Shown piece after piece: positions 43,863 through 53,100 of a stretch of 64,000 nt of DNA. The stretch spans positions 1 through 64,000 of the forward strand of contig NZ_JAAVUQ010000036.1 of NCBI RefSeq assembly GCF_018449515.1, written 5' to 3'. This DNA is from Caballeronia sp. dw_19. Its GTDB lineage: Bacteria; Pseudomonadota; Gammaproteobacteria; Burkholderiales; Burkholderiaceae. The position numbers and the translations under genes were made by a program. A model generated the notes under the pieces. It was not told the origin of the DNA and searched no databases. It saw only the letters and a list, made by a program, of their open reading frames with translations. Each line of letters begins with the position of its first letter. The first letter of the stretch is position 1.

Positions 43863-45926
43863 ATGTCCTTACGCTATCCCCTTCTTAATCGCGAACTGGG
43901 CATTCTGGGTTTTAACGAACGAGTATTGTCGCAGGCCGCCGACACCGGCGTCCCGCTGCTCGAACGGCTCCGCTTCATCTGTATTACCAGCAGCAACCTC
44001 GACGAGTTTTTCGAAGTCCGCATGGCCGGCATGCAGGAACAGATGCGCGACAACCCGGGCTCGCTCTCGCCCGACGGCATGTCGCTGCAGCATGTGTACG
44101 ACCTTGTGGTCGAACGCGCGCATCGCCTGGTCCATCAGCAATACGTCATGCTCCAGGACACCGTGTTTCCCGCGCTGGAAAGCGAAGGGATCTACTTTCA
44201 CGGCGTGGAATCATGGACCGAAGCGCAGACGGGCTGGGCGCGCGATTATTTCCAGAACGAGTTGCTGCCGGTGCTGACGCCAATCGGACTGGACCCCGCG
44301 CACCCGTTTCCGCGCGTGCTAAACAAGAGCCTGAACTTCGTTGTCGAACTGGAGGGCCGCGACGCGTTCGGCCGCCAGGCGATGATGGGCATCGTGCAGG
44401 CGCCGCGCGCGCTGCCGCGGCTCGTGCGCATGCCCGAGCCGCTGTCGGGGTATCCGCACGGCTTTGTGCTGCTGAGCTCGCTGCTGCAGCGTTTTGTCGA
44501 CGCGCTGTTTCCGCATCTGGTCGTGCGCAGTTGCAACCAGTTTCGCATCACGCGCAACAGCGAATTGTTCGTCGATGAAGACGAAATCACCAACCTGCGC
44601 GTGGCGCTGCAGGGCGAACTGCCCGCGCGGCATCTGGGCAATGCGGTACGTCTGGAAGTGTCGGCGGAGACGCCACCGCACATGATCCGGCGCCTGCTTG
44701 ACGAGAGCGAACTGAACGACCGCGATTGTTATCGCGTGAACGGGCCGGTCAATCTCGTGCGCCTGATGCAGTTGCCCGAGATGGTCGACCGGCCGGACCT
44801 GAAGTTCGTGCCGCATATTCCGGCCGTGCCGAAAGCTATTGCGGCCGCATCGAACATGTTCGATGCCATCGATCAGGCCGATATCCTCCTGCACCATCCG
44901 TACGAGAGTTTTCAGCCCGTGCTCGAGTTGCTGCTGCAGGCGGCCAAAGATCCGCAGGTGGTGGCGATCAAGCAAACAATCTATCGGACCGGTACGGACT
45001 CGCCACTGATGGACGCGCTGATGCAAGCCGCGCGCAACGGCAAGGAAGTCACCGTAGTGGTGGAACTGCTCGCGCGCTTCGACGAAGAGACGAATATCAA
45101 CTGGGCGTCGCAGCTCGAAGCCGTGGGCGCGCATGTGGTGTACGGCGTGGTCGGCCACAAATGCCACGCGAAAATGATGCTGATCGTGCGGCGCGTGTCG
45201 CACAACGGCAAGATGATGCTCAGGCGTTATGTGCATCTCGGCACGGGGAACTATCACCCGCGTACTGCGCGTCTTTATACCGATTTCGGCGTGATGACTT
45301 CGGATCAGGAAGTCTGCGAAGACGTGCATCACGTGTTCCAGCAACTCACCGGCATCGGCGGCGAATTGCGCTTGCACCAGCTCTGGCAAGCGCCTTTTAC
45401 GTTGCATCCGAATCTGATGGAAGCCATTCGTGCTGAAGCCGACAACGCGCGCGCGGGAAAGAAAGCGCGGATTGTCGCGAAGATGAATGCGCTGCTCGAA
45501 CCGACCGTGATCATCGCGTTGTATGAAGCGTCTCAGGCAGGCGTGAAAATCGACCTGATCGTGCGCGGTGTCTGCGCGTTGAAACCCGGCGTGGAAGACC
45601 TGTCCGAGAACATCACGGTGCGCTCCATCGTCGGACGCTTTCTAGAGCATCACCGCATCTTTTATTTTTACTCGGGCGGAGAGGAGAAGGTGTATTTGTC
45701 GAGCGCGGACTGGATGGACCGCAACTTCTTCCGGCGCGTCGAAGTGGCATTTCCCGTGAATGACCGGCGCCTGAAACGGCGCGTGATTGCCGAAGGACTC
45801 TCAGTCTTTCTCGGCGATAACCAGTCGGCATGGCTCATGCAAAGTGACGGCCATTACAAGCGCCGCCGCCCGGGCAAGTCGATGCGTAATGCGCAACTCG
45901 GCCTGCTCGCGAAGTTCTGCCCTTGA
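43863..45926 (+). CDS. ppk1: Polyphosphate kinase
   Basis: Membrane-associated enzyme that makes polyphosphate from ATP. The 687-residue PPK1 has an N-terminal domain (LNRELGILGFNERVLSQA), a middle domain and two C-terminal catalytic domains. The phosphorylated histidine is expected at His458 in RYVHLGTGNYHPRTARLY. Later segments TVRSIVGRFLEHHRI and VYLSSADWMDRNFFRRVE are also conserved. Divergent from ppx and probably PhoB-responsive. Confidence 0.95.
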   Translation: MSLRYPLLNRELGILGFNERVLSQAADTGVPLLERLRFICITSSNLDEFFEVRMAGMQEQMRDNPGSLSPDGMSLQHVYDLVVERAHRLVHQQYVMLQDTVFPALESEGIYFHGVESWTEAQTGWARDYFQNELLPVLTPIGLDPAHPFPRVLNKSLNFVVELEGRDAFGRQAMMGIVQAPRALPRLVRMPEPLSGYPHGFVLLSSLLQRFVDALFPHLVVRSCNQFRITRNSELFVDEDEITNLRVALQGELPARHLGNAVRLEVSAETPPHMIRRLLDESELNDRDCYRVNGPVNLVRLMQLPEMVDRPDLKFVPHIPAVPKAIAAASNMFDAIDQADILLHHPYESFQPVLELLLQAAKDPQVVAIKQTIYRTGTDSPLMDALMQAARNGKEVTVVVELLARFDEETNINWASQLEAVGAHVVYGVVGHKCHAKMMLIVRRVSHNGKMMLRRYVHLGTGNYHPRTARLYTDFGVMTSDQEVCEDVHHVFQQLTGIGGELRLHQLWQAPFTLHPNLMEAIRAEADNARAGKKARIVAKMNALLEPTVIIALYEASQAGVKIDLIVRGVCALKPGVEDLSENITVRSIVGRFLEHHRIFYFYSGGEEKVYLSSADWMDRNFFRRVEVAFPVNDRRLKRRVIAEGLSVFLGDNQSAWLMQSDGHYKRRRPGKSMRNAQLGLLAKFCP

Positions 45927-46004
45927 TGTTTTGATGTTGCCGCGGCTTGGGGCGCGCGCTGCCTTCCAGGCACGTCAAGCCGTTGCAAACCCCTGCAAGC
46001 TCAT

Positions 46005-47318
46005 TCAAGCCGCGATCGACTTTCTCATCGCCGTGCGGGCGGCCGAAAACTTGACCGAGAAGGTGCTTCCCCGCCCTTCCTCGCTCTTGACTTCGAGGTC
46101 GGCCAGATGGCGTTGCAATACATGCTTCACGATCGCGAGCCCAAGGCCCGTGCCGCCGGTATCGCGCGAGCGGCTTCTATCGACACGATAAAACCGCTCG
46201 GTCAGACGCGGAATATGTTCGGCCGGAATACCGAGTCCGCTATCGCGTACTGAAAACACCGCCCGATCGCGAACGCGCTGCCACGAGACGTCAATGGTTC
46301 CGCCGTCCGGCGTATAGCGAATCGCATTCGTCACGAGATTCGCGAGCGCACTGACAATCTCCGTTTCCGAACCGGACACCGTCAACGCTTCATCAATATC
46401 GAATGTAATTCGATGTCGGCCATTCGAAAGATTATCAGCGTCTTCTTCAAGGTGGCGCAGAACCGCGCGCATATCGAGAACGTCGTCGCTCGGTGGTTTG
46501 ACATCGCCTTCCAGATTCGCGAGCACGAGCAGATCGCGCACGATGTTCTGCATGCGTGACGACTGCTGCTCCATCATCTCCAGATAACGCGCCCGGTCGG
46601 ATTCATCCAGCGGCAACTCGCGCATGGTTTCAAGAAAGCCGGATAGCACGGTCAGCGGCGTCTTCAACTCGTGCGAAACATTTGCGACAAAATCCCGGCG
46701 CATGGAATCCGTTCTTTCCAGTTCCGTTATGTCCTGGGTCAGAATCAGCTTCCGGTTTTCACCATAGGGGAATATTTGCACCGACAACACATGCTGCCGG
46801 TTCAGCCCCATCCCGCGCATCACCAGCACCGACTCATAATGCTGCGAAGCGAGATAACGAACGAAGTCGGGTTGGCGTACGAGATGCGTGATGTGCTGGC
46901 GCAGATCGCGTTTGGCGTCGAGCCCGAAATGCGTTTCCGCGATGGCGTTGCACCACTCTATCTGGTCGCTGTCGTCGAGCATGGCCACGCCATTCGGTGA
47001 CGCCTGAATGCCCTGGATAAACCGTGAATGCTGCTGCTCGACCTGGCGCACCTGCGCGTGCCAGCGCTTCGCAAGCTTATGCAGCCGATAATAAATCTCG
47101 CCCCACACGCCAGGCGCGCTCGGCACTTCGCCGTACACGGGCGCGTCGAGCAAACGCCACAAGCGCTGCGTATGAAAGGTGGTGAAGAGGGTTTGCAGAA
47201 CTAGCATGACGAGCGCAAAACAGAGCGCGGCGCGCACTCCGAACAGCACGCCCACAATCCCGCTCAATACCGCGAGCAACGCGAGGGACACGAGGGAACG
47301 CGTCCAGATGATATTCAT
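46005..47318 (-). CDS. phoR: Phosphate-regulon sensor histidine kinase
   Basis: A 437-residue membrane sensor with an N-terminal two-helix hydrophobic hairpin (residues 5-45) without a large periplasmic domain, as usual for PhoR. A PAS domain (about 100-195) follows, then HisKA with the phosphorylated His216 in FVANVSHELKTPLTVL, and HATPase boxes NLVTNAIRYTPDGG and DSGLGIPAEHIPRL and GTGLGLAIVKH. It controls PhoB in response to Pst and PhoU. It is downstream of phoB on the minus strand with an 89-bp gap. Confidence 0.95.
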   Translation of the reverse strand: MNIIWTRSLVSLALLAVLSGIVGVLFGVRAALCFALVMLVLQTLFTTFHTQRLWRLLDAPVYGEVPSAPGVWGEIYYRLHKLAKRWHAQVRQVEQQHSRFIQGIQASPNGVAMLDDSDQIEWCNAIAETHFGLDAKRDLRQHITHLVRQPDFVRYLASQHYESVLVMRGMGLNRQHVLSVQIFPYGENRKLILTQDITELERTDSMRRDFVANVSHELKTPLTVLSGFLETMRELPLDESDRARYLEMMEQQSSRMQNIVRDLLVLANLEGDVKPPSDDVLDMRAVLRHLEEDADNLSNGRHRITFDIDEALTVSGSETEIVSALANLVTNAIRYTPDGGTIDVSWQRVRDRAVFSVRDSGLGIPAEHIPRLTERFYRVDRSRSRDTGGTGLGLAIVKHVLQRHLADLEVKSEEGRGSTFSVKFSAARTAMRKSIAA

Positions 47319-47407
47319 GAATTAGCGGGATCGAGATTATTGCCACGCGACCACAATTGGCCGCGGGCTTCATTCACTCTTCTCAAGCACTCTTCTCATT
47401 TACTCCA

Positions 47408-48118
47408 TCAAGCACTCTTGGCCAGCCTGTAACCACTGCCGCGAACCGTTTCAATCATAGCATCGCAACCAGCCGGCTTTAAGGCTGCCCGCAGACGCTT
47501 GATATGCACGTCCACCGTCCGCTCTTCCACGAATACATGGTCGCCCCATACCTGATCCAGCAATTGCGTGCGGCTATGCACGCGCTCAGGATGCGTCATG
47601 AAGAAGTGCAGCAAGCGGAACTCGGTCGGCCCGAGATCGAGCTTGATGTCGTCGCTACCCTGACCGTTCGAATGCGCCGCTACCCTATGGGTCGCCGGAT
47701 CGAGGCGCAAGCCGTTGATCGCGACCACGTCTTCCGTCAATTGCGGCGCGCGCCTGCGCAATACCGCCTTGATCCGCGCCATCAATTCTTTCGGCGAAAA
47801 CGGCTTCGTCACATAATCGTCGGCACCAATTTCAAGTCCGAGCACCTTGTCCTGCTCATCGCCACGGGCAGTGAGCATGATGATCGGAATATGTTTCGTG
47901 CGTTCGTTGCCCCGTAATTCCCGCGCAAAGGCGATGCCGGATTTACCCGGCAGCATCCAGTCGAGAAGTACTAAGTCCGGCAAGACGTCGCTGATCAGGT
48001 TTTGCGCCTGTTCCGCGTTATAAGCACGAATGGGGCAATGGCCCGCGTGTTGCAGATTCACCGAAATCAATTCGGAAATCGCGGGTTCGTCTTCTATAAC
48101 GAGAATGCTGCTGGGCAT
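47408..48118 (-). CDS. phoB: Phosphate-regulon response regulator
   Basis: An OmpR-family activator, 236 residues. The receiver domain has the phosphorylated aspartate at Asp53 in LVLLDWMLPGKSG and the conserved Lys in YVTKPFSPKEL. The C-terminal winged helix includes GPTEFRLLHFFMTHPERVHS and the DNA-reading VFVEERTVDVHIKRLR. A GTG lies two codons upstream, but the ATG at 48118 has AGAGG before it and is preferred. It should bind the Pho boxes described at pstS, ppk and olsB. Confidence 0.95.
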   Translation of the reverse strand: MPSSILVIEDEPAISELISVNLQHAGHCPIRAYNAEQAQNLISDVLPDLVLLDWMLPGKSGIAFARELRGNERTKHIPIIMLTARGDEQDKVLGLEIGADDYVTKPFSPKELMARIKAVLRRRAPQLTEDVVAINGLRLDPATHRVAAHSNGQGSDDIKLDLGPTEFRLLHFFMTHPERVHSRTQLLDQVWGDHVFVEERTVDVHIKRLRAALKPAGCDAMIETVRGSGYRLAKSA

Positions 48119-48178
48119 CGGCACCTCTGTAACCTTCTTCGCGTAAGTTGAACAACTGACATCTGAATCACAAAAGAA

Positions 48179-48883
48179 TCAGCTCAGTGCTTCGCGTTCG
48201 AGTTGATCGCGCGACACATGGCGGACATCCGTTCCCTTCACAATGTAAATAATGAACTCCGCAATGTTCTTTGCATGATCGCCAATTCGTTCGACCGCTT
48301 TAGCGATGAACAGATAGTCGAGACCCGCCGAAATCATGCGTGGATCTTCCATCATGTACGTCACCAGCTTGCGCACGAACGCACGGAATTCTTCGTCGAT
48401 GGCTTTGTCGTCGCGAACGATTTGAGCGGCGGCGACCGTATCCAGGCGCGCGAATGCATCTAGCGCACGGCGCAGGATGGAGACCGCCATTTCGCCGGAC
48501 AACTTGATTTCCGCGATGTTGACGTTACGCCCCATGCCATCTTCATTGATGCGCCTCACGCGCTTGGCGATCTTTTCGGCTTCATCGCCCGCACGCTCGA
48601 GATTCGTAATCGTTTTCGAAATTGCCATCAACAAACGCAAGTCACGCGCAGCCGGCTGACGGCGCGCGATGATGTTGCTGCATTCCTCGTCGATCTCGAC
48701 TTCCATGGTGTTCAGGCGCGTCTCGGCGAGCACTACCTCTTCGACAATATTCATGTCGAACGTATTGAGCGCCTGCATGGCCTTGATGATCTGGGACTCG
48801 ACCAGACCACCCATTTCCAGCACCTTCGATGACACCGCATTCAGATCGGCGTCGAACTGGCTCGACAAATGTTTATCGGACAT
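48179..48883 (-). CDS. phoU: Phosphate transport accessory and signalling protein PhoU
   Basis: A 234-residue protein of two repeated three-helix bundles with metal-binding (E/D)xxxD motifs such as RAGDEAEKIAKRVRRI and ERIGDHAKNIAEFIIYI. PhoU links the Pst transporter to PhoR and keeps the regulon off when phosphate is plentiful. It lies between pstB and phoB on the same strand, the usual order. Confidence 0.95.
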   Translation of the reverse strand: MSDKHLSSQFDADLNAVSSKVLEMGGLVESQIIKAMQALNTFDMNIVEEVVLAETRLNTMEVEIDEECSNIIARRQPAARDLRLLMAISKTITNLERAGDEAEKIAKRVRRINEDGMGRNVNIAEIKLSGEMAVSILRRALDAFARLDTVAAAQIVRDDKAIDEEFRAFVRKLVTYMMEDPRMISAGLDYLFIAKAVERIGDHAKNIAEFIIYIVKGTDVRHVSRDQLEREALS

Positions 48884-48943
48884 ATTTGCTCCTGAAGTCC
48901 TTTTTTAGCCCGTGTGACCTGGCGGCAAACTCCGCCGCGCGAT

Positions 48944-49834
48944 TCAACCAAACCGGCCGGTGATGTAGTCTTCCGTTTCCTTTCGGGACGGTTTGATGAA
49001 GATCTTTTCCGTATCGCCGAATTCAATCAATTCGCCCAGATACATATAAGCAGTGTAGTCCGAACAACGCGCCGCCTGCTGCATGTTGTGCGTGACGATC
49101 ACCACCGTGTAATCATCCTTCAGTTCGGCAATCAATTCTTCAATGCGGCCCGTCGAAATCGGGTCGAGCGCGGAGCACGGTTCGTCGAGTAACAGCACTT
49201 CCGGGCGAATGGCAATGCCGCGTGCAATGCACAGGCGCTGCTGTTGTCCGCCCGACAGGCCATAGCCGCTTTGCGGCAGCTTGTCCTTCACTTCGTTCCA
49301 GAGCGCCGCTTTCGTCAGCGCCCATTCCACGCGGTCATCCATCTCCGAGCGCGACAGTTGCTCGAACATCTTTACGCCGAACGCAATGTTGTCGTAGATC
49401 GACATGGGAAACGGCGTCGGCTTCTGGAACACCATGCCCACGCGTGCACGCAGCAGCGAGATATCACGGCTGGTATCGAGCAGGTTGTTGCCGTCCATCA
49501 GGATCTCGCCTTCCGCGCGCTGCTCCGGATACAGCGCGTACATCTTGTTGAACGTGCGCAACAACGTGGACTTGCCGCACCCCGACGGACCGATGAACGC
49601 CGTCACCTTATGTTCAGGAATCCGCAGGTTAATGTTCTTCAGTGCATGAAACTTGTTGTAGAAGAAGTTGAGGTTGTTCACCTCGATCTTCGGTTTCATC
49701 GATCCGACCGGCGGCGCCTGATGGGCCGGCTTGAAGCCCCCGGGTGTTGCACCGCGCTCAACCGTGCTGGAATGGTCACCGCTGGCGGCGGGATTAGCGC
49801 TCCGGGCGCTCACATCGCTTGCGACTGTGTTCAT
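48944..49834 (-). CDS. pstB: Phosphate ABC transporter ATPase
   Basis: A 296-residue ATPase with Walker A GPSGCGKST, Q-loop in MVFQKPTPFPMSIYDNIAFG, signature LSGGQQQRLCIARGIA, Walker B VLLLDEPCSALDP and switch His in VIVTHNMQQAARCSDYTAYMY. The core begins at KPKIEVNNLNFFYNKFHALK; the preceding 45 residues are a low-complexity extension common in Burkholderia. The frame is open further upstream to 50149 inside pstA, and the ATG at 49834 is the better start. Confidence 0.94.
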   Translation of the reverse strand: MNTVASDVSARSANPAASGDHSSTVERGATPGGFKPAHQAPPVGSMKPKIEVNNLNFFYNKFHALKNINLRIPEHKVTAFIGPSGCGKSTLLRTFNKMYALYPEQRAEGEILMDGNNLLDTSRDISLLRARVGMVFQKPTPFPMSIYDNIAFGVKMFEQLSRSEMDDRVEWALTKAALWNEVKDKLPQSGYGLSGGQQQRLCIARGIAIRPEVLLLDEPCSALDPISTGRIEELIAELKDDYTVVIVTHNMQQAARCSDYTAYMYLGELIEFGDTEKIFIKPSRKETEDYITGRFG

Positions 49835-49848
49835 GGAATGATTCCGCC

Positions 49849-50745
49849 TTATTTTTTCGAGAAGATCGTGCGTGCCAGGATGTTCAGACCGAGCACGCCG
49901 AGCGTGATCAGGAACACGCCGGCCCACGCGAGCGCTTGCCATTGGGGGAACGGGCTCATCGCGAACTTGTAGATCGTGACGGGCAGGTTGGCCACCGGTT
50001 GATTCATGTCCCACGAGAAGAACTGGTTGGACAGCGCCGTGAAGAGCAGCGGCGCGGTTTCGCCGGTGATGCGTGCAACAGCCAGCAGGACGCCCGTCAC
50101 GATGCCGCTGACCGACGCCTTCAGCGTGATCGAGACAATCATCTTCCACTTCGGCGTGCCGAGTGCGAAGGCGGCTTCACGCAACGCGTTCGGCACGAGC
50201 CTCAGCATGTTCTCGGTCGTACGGATCACGATCGGGATCTGCAGCAACGCCAGCGCGATCACGCCGGCCCAGCCGCTGAAGCGGCCCATTTGCGCAACCA
50301 CCAGCGCATACACGAACAAGCCGATCACAATAGACGGCGCCGACAAGAGGATGTCGTTGATGAACCGCGTCACGCTCGCCAGCCAGCGCTTGTCGCCGTA
50401 TTCAGCGAGATAAACGCCCGCGAGAATGCCGAGCGGCGTGCCAACGCAAGTCGCGAGAACCACCAGCATCAAGCTGCCGACAATGGCGTTCAGCAACCCA
50501 CCGCCATCGGTATTAGGCGGCGGCGTGTTCTGCGTGAACAACTCAATCGACAAACCGCCGATACCCAGCTTCAGCGTTGTATAGAGAATCCAGATGAGCC
50601 AGAAGAGGCCGAACGCCATGGCCGCGAGCGACAACACCAGCGCGACGACATTCTTGCCGCGGCGGCGGCGCTGCAATTTGTTGCGCGTGGCTTCTTCCCG
50701 TTCCGGATTGCCGGAGCCGGGGAATTGAATGGTGGACTGGCTCAC
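49849..50745 (-). CDS. pstA: Phosphate ABC transporter permease PstA
   Basis: A 298-residue permease with about six membrane helices and the binding-protein-dependent permease loop RENALRLVPNALREAAFALG-like segment (NMLRLVPNALREAAFALGTP). A basic cytoplasmic N-terminus (RNKLQRRRRGK) precedes the first helix. The start overlaps the pstC stop by 4 nt. It forms the membrane channel with PstC. Confidence 0.94.
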   Translation of the reverse strand: MSQSTIQFPGSGNPEREEATRNKLQRRRRGKNVVALVLSLAAMAFGLFWLIWILYTTLKLGIGGLSIELFTQNTPPPNTDGGGLLNAIVGSLMLVVLATCVGTPLGILAGVYLAEYGDKRWLASVTRFINDILLSAPSIVIGLFVYALVVAQMGRFSGWAGVIALALLQIPIVIRTTENMLRLVPNALREAAFALGTPKWKMIVSITLKASVSGIVTGVLLAVARITGETAPLLFTALSNQFFSWDMNQPVANLPVTIYKFAMSPFPQWQALAWAGVFLITLGVLGLNILARTIFSKK

Positions 50746-51725
50746 TTGGCGCCCTCCCCTTTTTCAAGTCGAAGCAGCATGAGTTTGGACAGCGACAACA
50801 CAATGAACGTGATCAGGAAGAGGATCAACCCGAGCTCCATCAACGCCGATGTATGCAAGCCCGGACTCGCTTCGGCAAACTCGTTGGCGAGTGCCGAGGT
50901 AATGCTGTTGCCTGGTGAAAACAACGAGACGTTATCGAGCAGATTGGTGTTGCCGATCACGAATGTCACCGCCATCGTCTCGCCGAGCGCGCGGCCGAGG
51001 CCAAGCATCACGCCGCCGATCACACCGGTCCGCGTGAAAGGCAGCACGATTTTCCACATCACTTCCCACGTCGTGCAGCCGATGCCATACGCCGATTCCT
51101 TCAGCAGGACCGGCGTGACTTCGAACACATCGCGCATCACGGCCGCGATGTACGGAATGATCATGATCGCGAGAATGACGCCGGCACACAGGATGCCGAT
51201 GCCAATTGGTGGCCCCTGAAAGAAGCGGCCGATAAGCCAGACATCGCCGAGCAGTTTGCCCAGCGGTTTTTCGAAATACGTCGCAAAAATGGGGGCAAAA
51301 ACGAGCAGGCCCCACATGCCATAGACAATCGACGGGATCGCCGCGAGCAGTTCAATTGCCACGCCGAGCGGCCGGCGCAGCCATGCGGGCGCGAGCTCAG
51401 TCAGGAACAGCGCAATGCCGAAGCTCACAGGCACGGCGATGATCAACGCGATGATTGAGGTGGCGATGGTGCCGTAGATAGGCACGAGCGCGCCGAAACT
51501 ATCGGTCTGCGGATCCCACTCGGCGCGCCAGAGGAAACTGAGACCAAATTTTTCAAGCGTAGGCAGCGAGGCCACGACCAGCGAGACGATAATGCCGCCC
51601 AGCAGCAGCAGCGTGACGACGGCGGAAAGCCGCGTCAGCCCACCGAAAACGATATCACCGAGTCGGCTCGGAGCGCGTTGAGCGCGGCTGGCCGGCGGAG
51701 TCGATGCGAGGTTGATGTCCGACAT
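50742..51725 (-). CDS. pstC: Phosphate ABC transporter permease PstC
   Basis: A 327-residue permease with about six helices and the EAA-type loop in VTPVLLKESAYGIGCTTWEV. It also has GGVMLGLGRALGETMAVTF and the SLFSPGNSITSALANEF segment of PstC. The frame extends to 51767, but the ATG at 51725 gives the familiar MSDINLAS start. It follows pstS after 91 bp and is translationally coupled to pstA. Confidence 0.94.
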   Translation of the reverse strand: MSDINLASTPPASRAQRAPSRLGDIVFGGLTRLSAVVTLLLLGGIIVSLVVASLPTLEKFGLSFLWRAEWDPQTDSFGALVPIYGTIATSIIALIIAVPVSFGIALFLTELAPAWLRRPLGVAIELLAAIPSIVYGMWGLLVFAPIFATYFEKPLGKLLGDVWLIGRFFQGPPIGIGILCAGVILAIMIIPYIAAVMRDVFEVTPVLLKESAYGIGCTTWEVMWKIVLPFTRTGVIGGVMLGLGRALGETMAVTFVIGNTNLLDNVSLFSPGNSITSALANEFAEASPGLHTSALMELGLILFLITFIVLSLSKLMLLRLEKGEGAK

Positions 51726-51816
51726 GGGAACCTTCGGAAGGGCCGCGCGGCGGATGCCGCGCGGCAATACGGACCAAGAAGCCGGATGCTTGTTGCTTAA
51801 CGCTCAAAAATGCGGC

Positions 51817-52848
51817 TTACTGCGCGACTGCCTTGCCCGACGCGTCCTTGACCTTCGATTTCCACTGCGTTTCGATTTCGGCGACAACCGAATCCGGCAA
51901 CGAGATGTAGTCGAGATCGTTTGCTGCTTGCGTGCCGTTCTTGAACGCCCAGCCGAAGAACTTCAGCGTTTCCGCGCCTTGCGCTTCCTTGTCCTGCGTC
52001 GTGTGCAGCAGCACGAAGGTTGCGCCCACGATCGGCCATGCGTCCTTGCCCGGCTCGTCCGTCAGGATCTGGTAGAACGACTTCGACCAGTCCGCGCCCG
52101 CTGCCGCTGCCTTGAACGTTTCCGTTTTCGGCTCGACCACTGCGCCCGACGAATTCTTCAGGCCGACGTACGTCATCTTGTTTTGCTTAGCGTACGCCCA
52201 TTCCACGTAACCGATAGCACCCGGCAGACGCTGAACGAACGCGGCGACGCCGTCGTTGCCCTTGCCGCCCGTGCCCGTCGGCCAGTTGACCGTCGAACCT
52301 TCACCCACCTTGGCTTTCCATTCGGCGTTCACCTTGGACAAGTAGTTCGTCCAGATGAAGCTCGTGCCCGAACCGTCGGCGCGGCGCACGACGGCGATGT
52401 CGTCATCCGGCAGCTTCAGCTTCGGATTCAACGCGACGATAGCCGGGTCGTTCCATTTCTTGATCTTGCCGAGGTAGATGTCGCCGAGAACTTCACCCGA
52501 CAGCGTCATCTCGCCTGCTTTGATGCCCGGCACGTTGATGGTCGGTACTACGCCGCCCACTACCGTCGGAAACTGGAAAAGCCCCTGCTTTGCCAGTTCG
52601 TCATCTTTCAGCGGTGCGTCCGAGCCAGCGAAATCCACCGTCTTTGCGATGATTTGCTTGATACCGCCCGAGGAACCGATGCCTTGGTAGTTGACCTTGC
52701 CGCCGCCCGACTTCTGGTACGTATCAGCCCATTTCGTGTAAATCGGTGCAGCGAAGGTACTGCCCGCGCCGGTGATGTCGGCTGCTTGTGCCGACATCGC
52801 GAACATTGCGCCGACGATGCCTGCGAGCGCAGTGTGCATCAATTTCAT
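51817..52848 (-). CDS. pstS: Phosphate-binding periplasmic protein
   Basis: A 343-residue protein with a signal peptide ending MSAQAADITGAG. Phosphate-binding segments GAGSTFAAPIYTKWAD, GIGSSGGIKQIIAKTVDFAGSD, RADGSGTSFIWTNYLS and WPTGTGGKGNDGVAAFVQ line up with PstS. It is the first gene of pstSCAB-phoUBR and carries two Pho boxes in its promoter, so it should be induced strongly at low phosphate. Confidence 0.96.
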   Translation of the reverse strand: MKLMHTALAGIVGAMFAMSAQAADITGAGSTFAAPIYTKWADTYQKSGGGKVNYQGIGSSGGIKQIIAKTVDFAGSDAPLKDDELAKQGLFQFPTVVGGVVPTINVPGIKAGEMTLSGEVLGDIYLGKIKKWNDPAIVALNPKLKLPDDDIAVVRRADGSGTSFIWTNYLSKVNAEWKAKVGEGSTVNWPTGTGGKGNDGVAAFVQRLPGAIGYVEWAYAKQNKMTYVGLKNSSGAVVEPKTETFKAAAAGADWSKSFYQILTDEPGKDAWPIVGATFVLLHTTQDKEAQGAETLKFFGWAFKNGTQAANDLDYISLPDSVVAEIETQWKSKVKDASGKAVAQ

Positions 52849-52888
52849 GTGATCTCCAGGGTTGTGAGCAAGTGGCTCGACACCGCGA

Positions 52889-52943
52889 AGGATAGGGCGT
52901 CAATGTGACAGTCCGATGACGATTGATGAAGGAAACGTGACAA
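52889..52943 (-). promoter_or_regulatory. pstS promoter with two Pho boxes
   Basis: Reading the minus strand: TTGTCAC-GTTT-CCTTCAT (52943-52926) and TCGTCAT-CGGA-CTGTCAC (52922-52905), each a 7-4-7 box. The -10 TATCCT (52894-52889) lies 10 bp after the second. This is the classical architecture in which PhoB replaces the -35 contact. The leader to the ATG is about 35 nt. Confidence 0.75.
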
Positions 52944-53041
52944 CGGGCTTACGATGACGAAAGTTCGGAGCATGGCGGAAATTCGACGGTTGCGTATTAA
53001 GGAAGCGCATTCTTACCTATGAATGCCGGGCGCACCATGAA

Positions 53042-53077
53042 AAAAAGGGCGATCCGGAAATCCGGATCGCCCTTTTT
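53042..53077. terminator. Intrinsic terminator after the autotransporter gene
   Basis: A perfect 17-bp stem (53042-53058 with 53061-53077) with a 2-nt loop and A/T runs on both sides. It lies 24 bp after the autotransporter stop and separates it from the pstS promoter. Confidence 0.92.
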
Positions 53078-53100
53078 ACCTCAATGTAACTTCAAGCGGT

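Noticed and set aside
48119..48178. Pho box upstream of phoB
   Set aside because: Only an isolated ATGTCAG-like word; no phased second half-site or -10 at the right distance.
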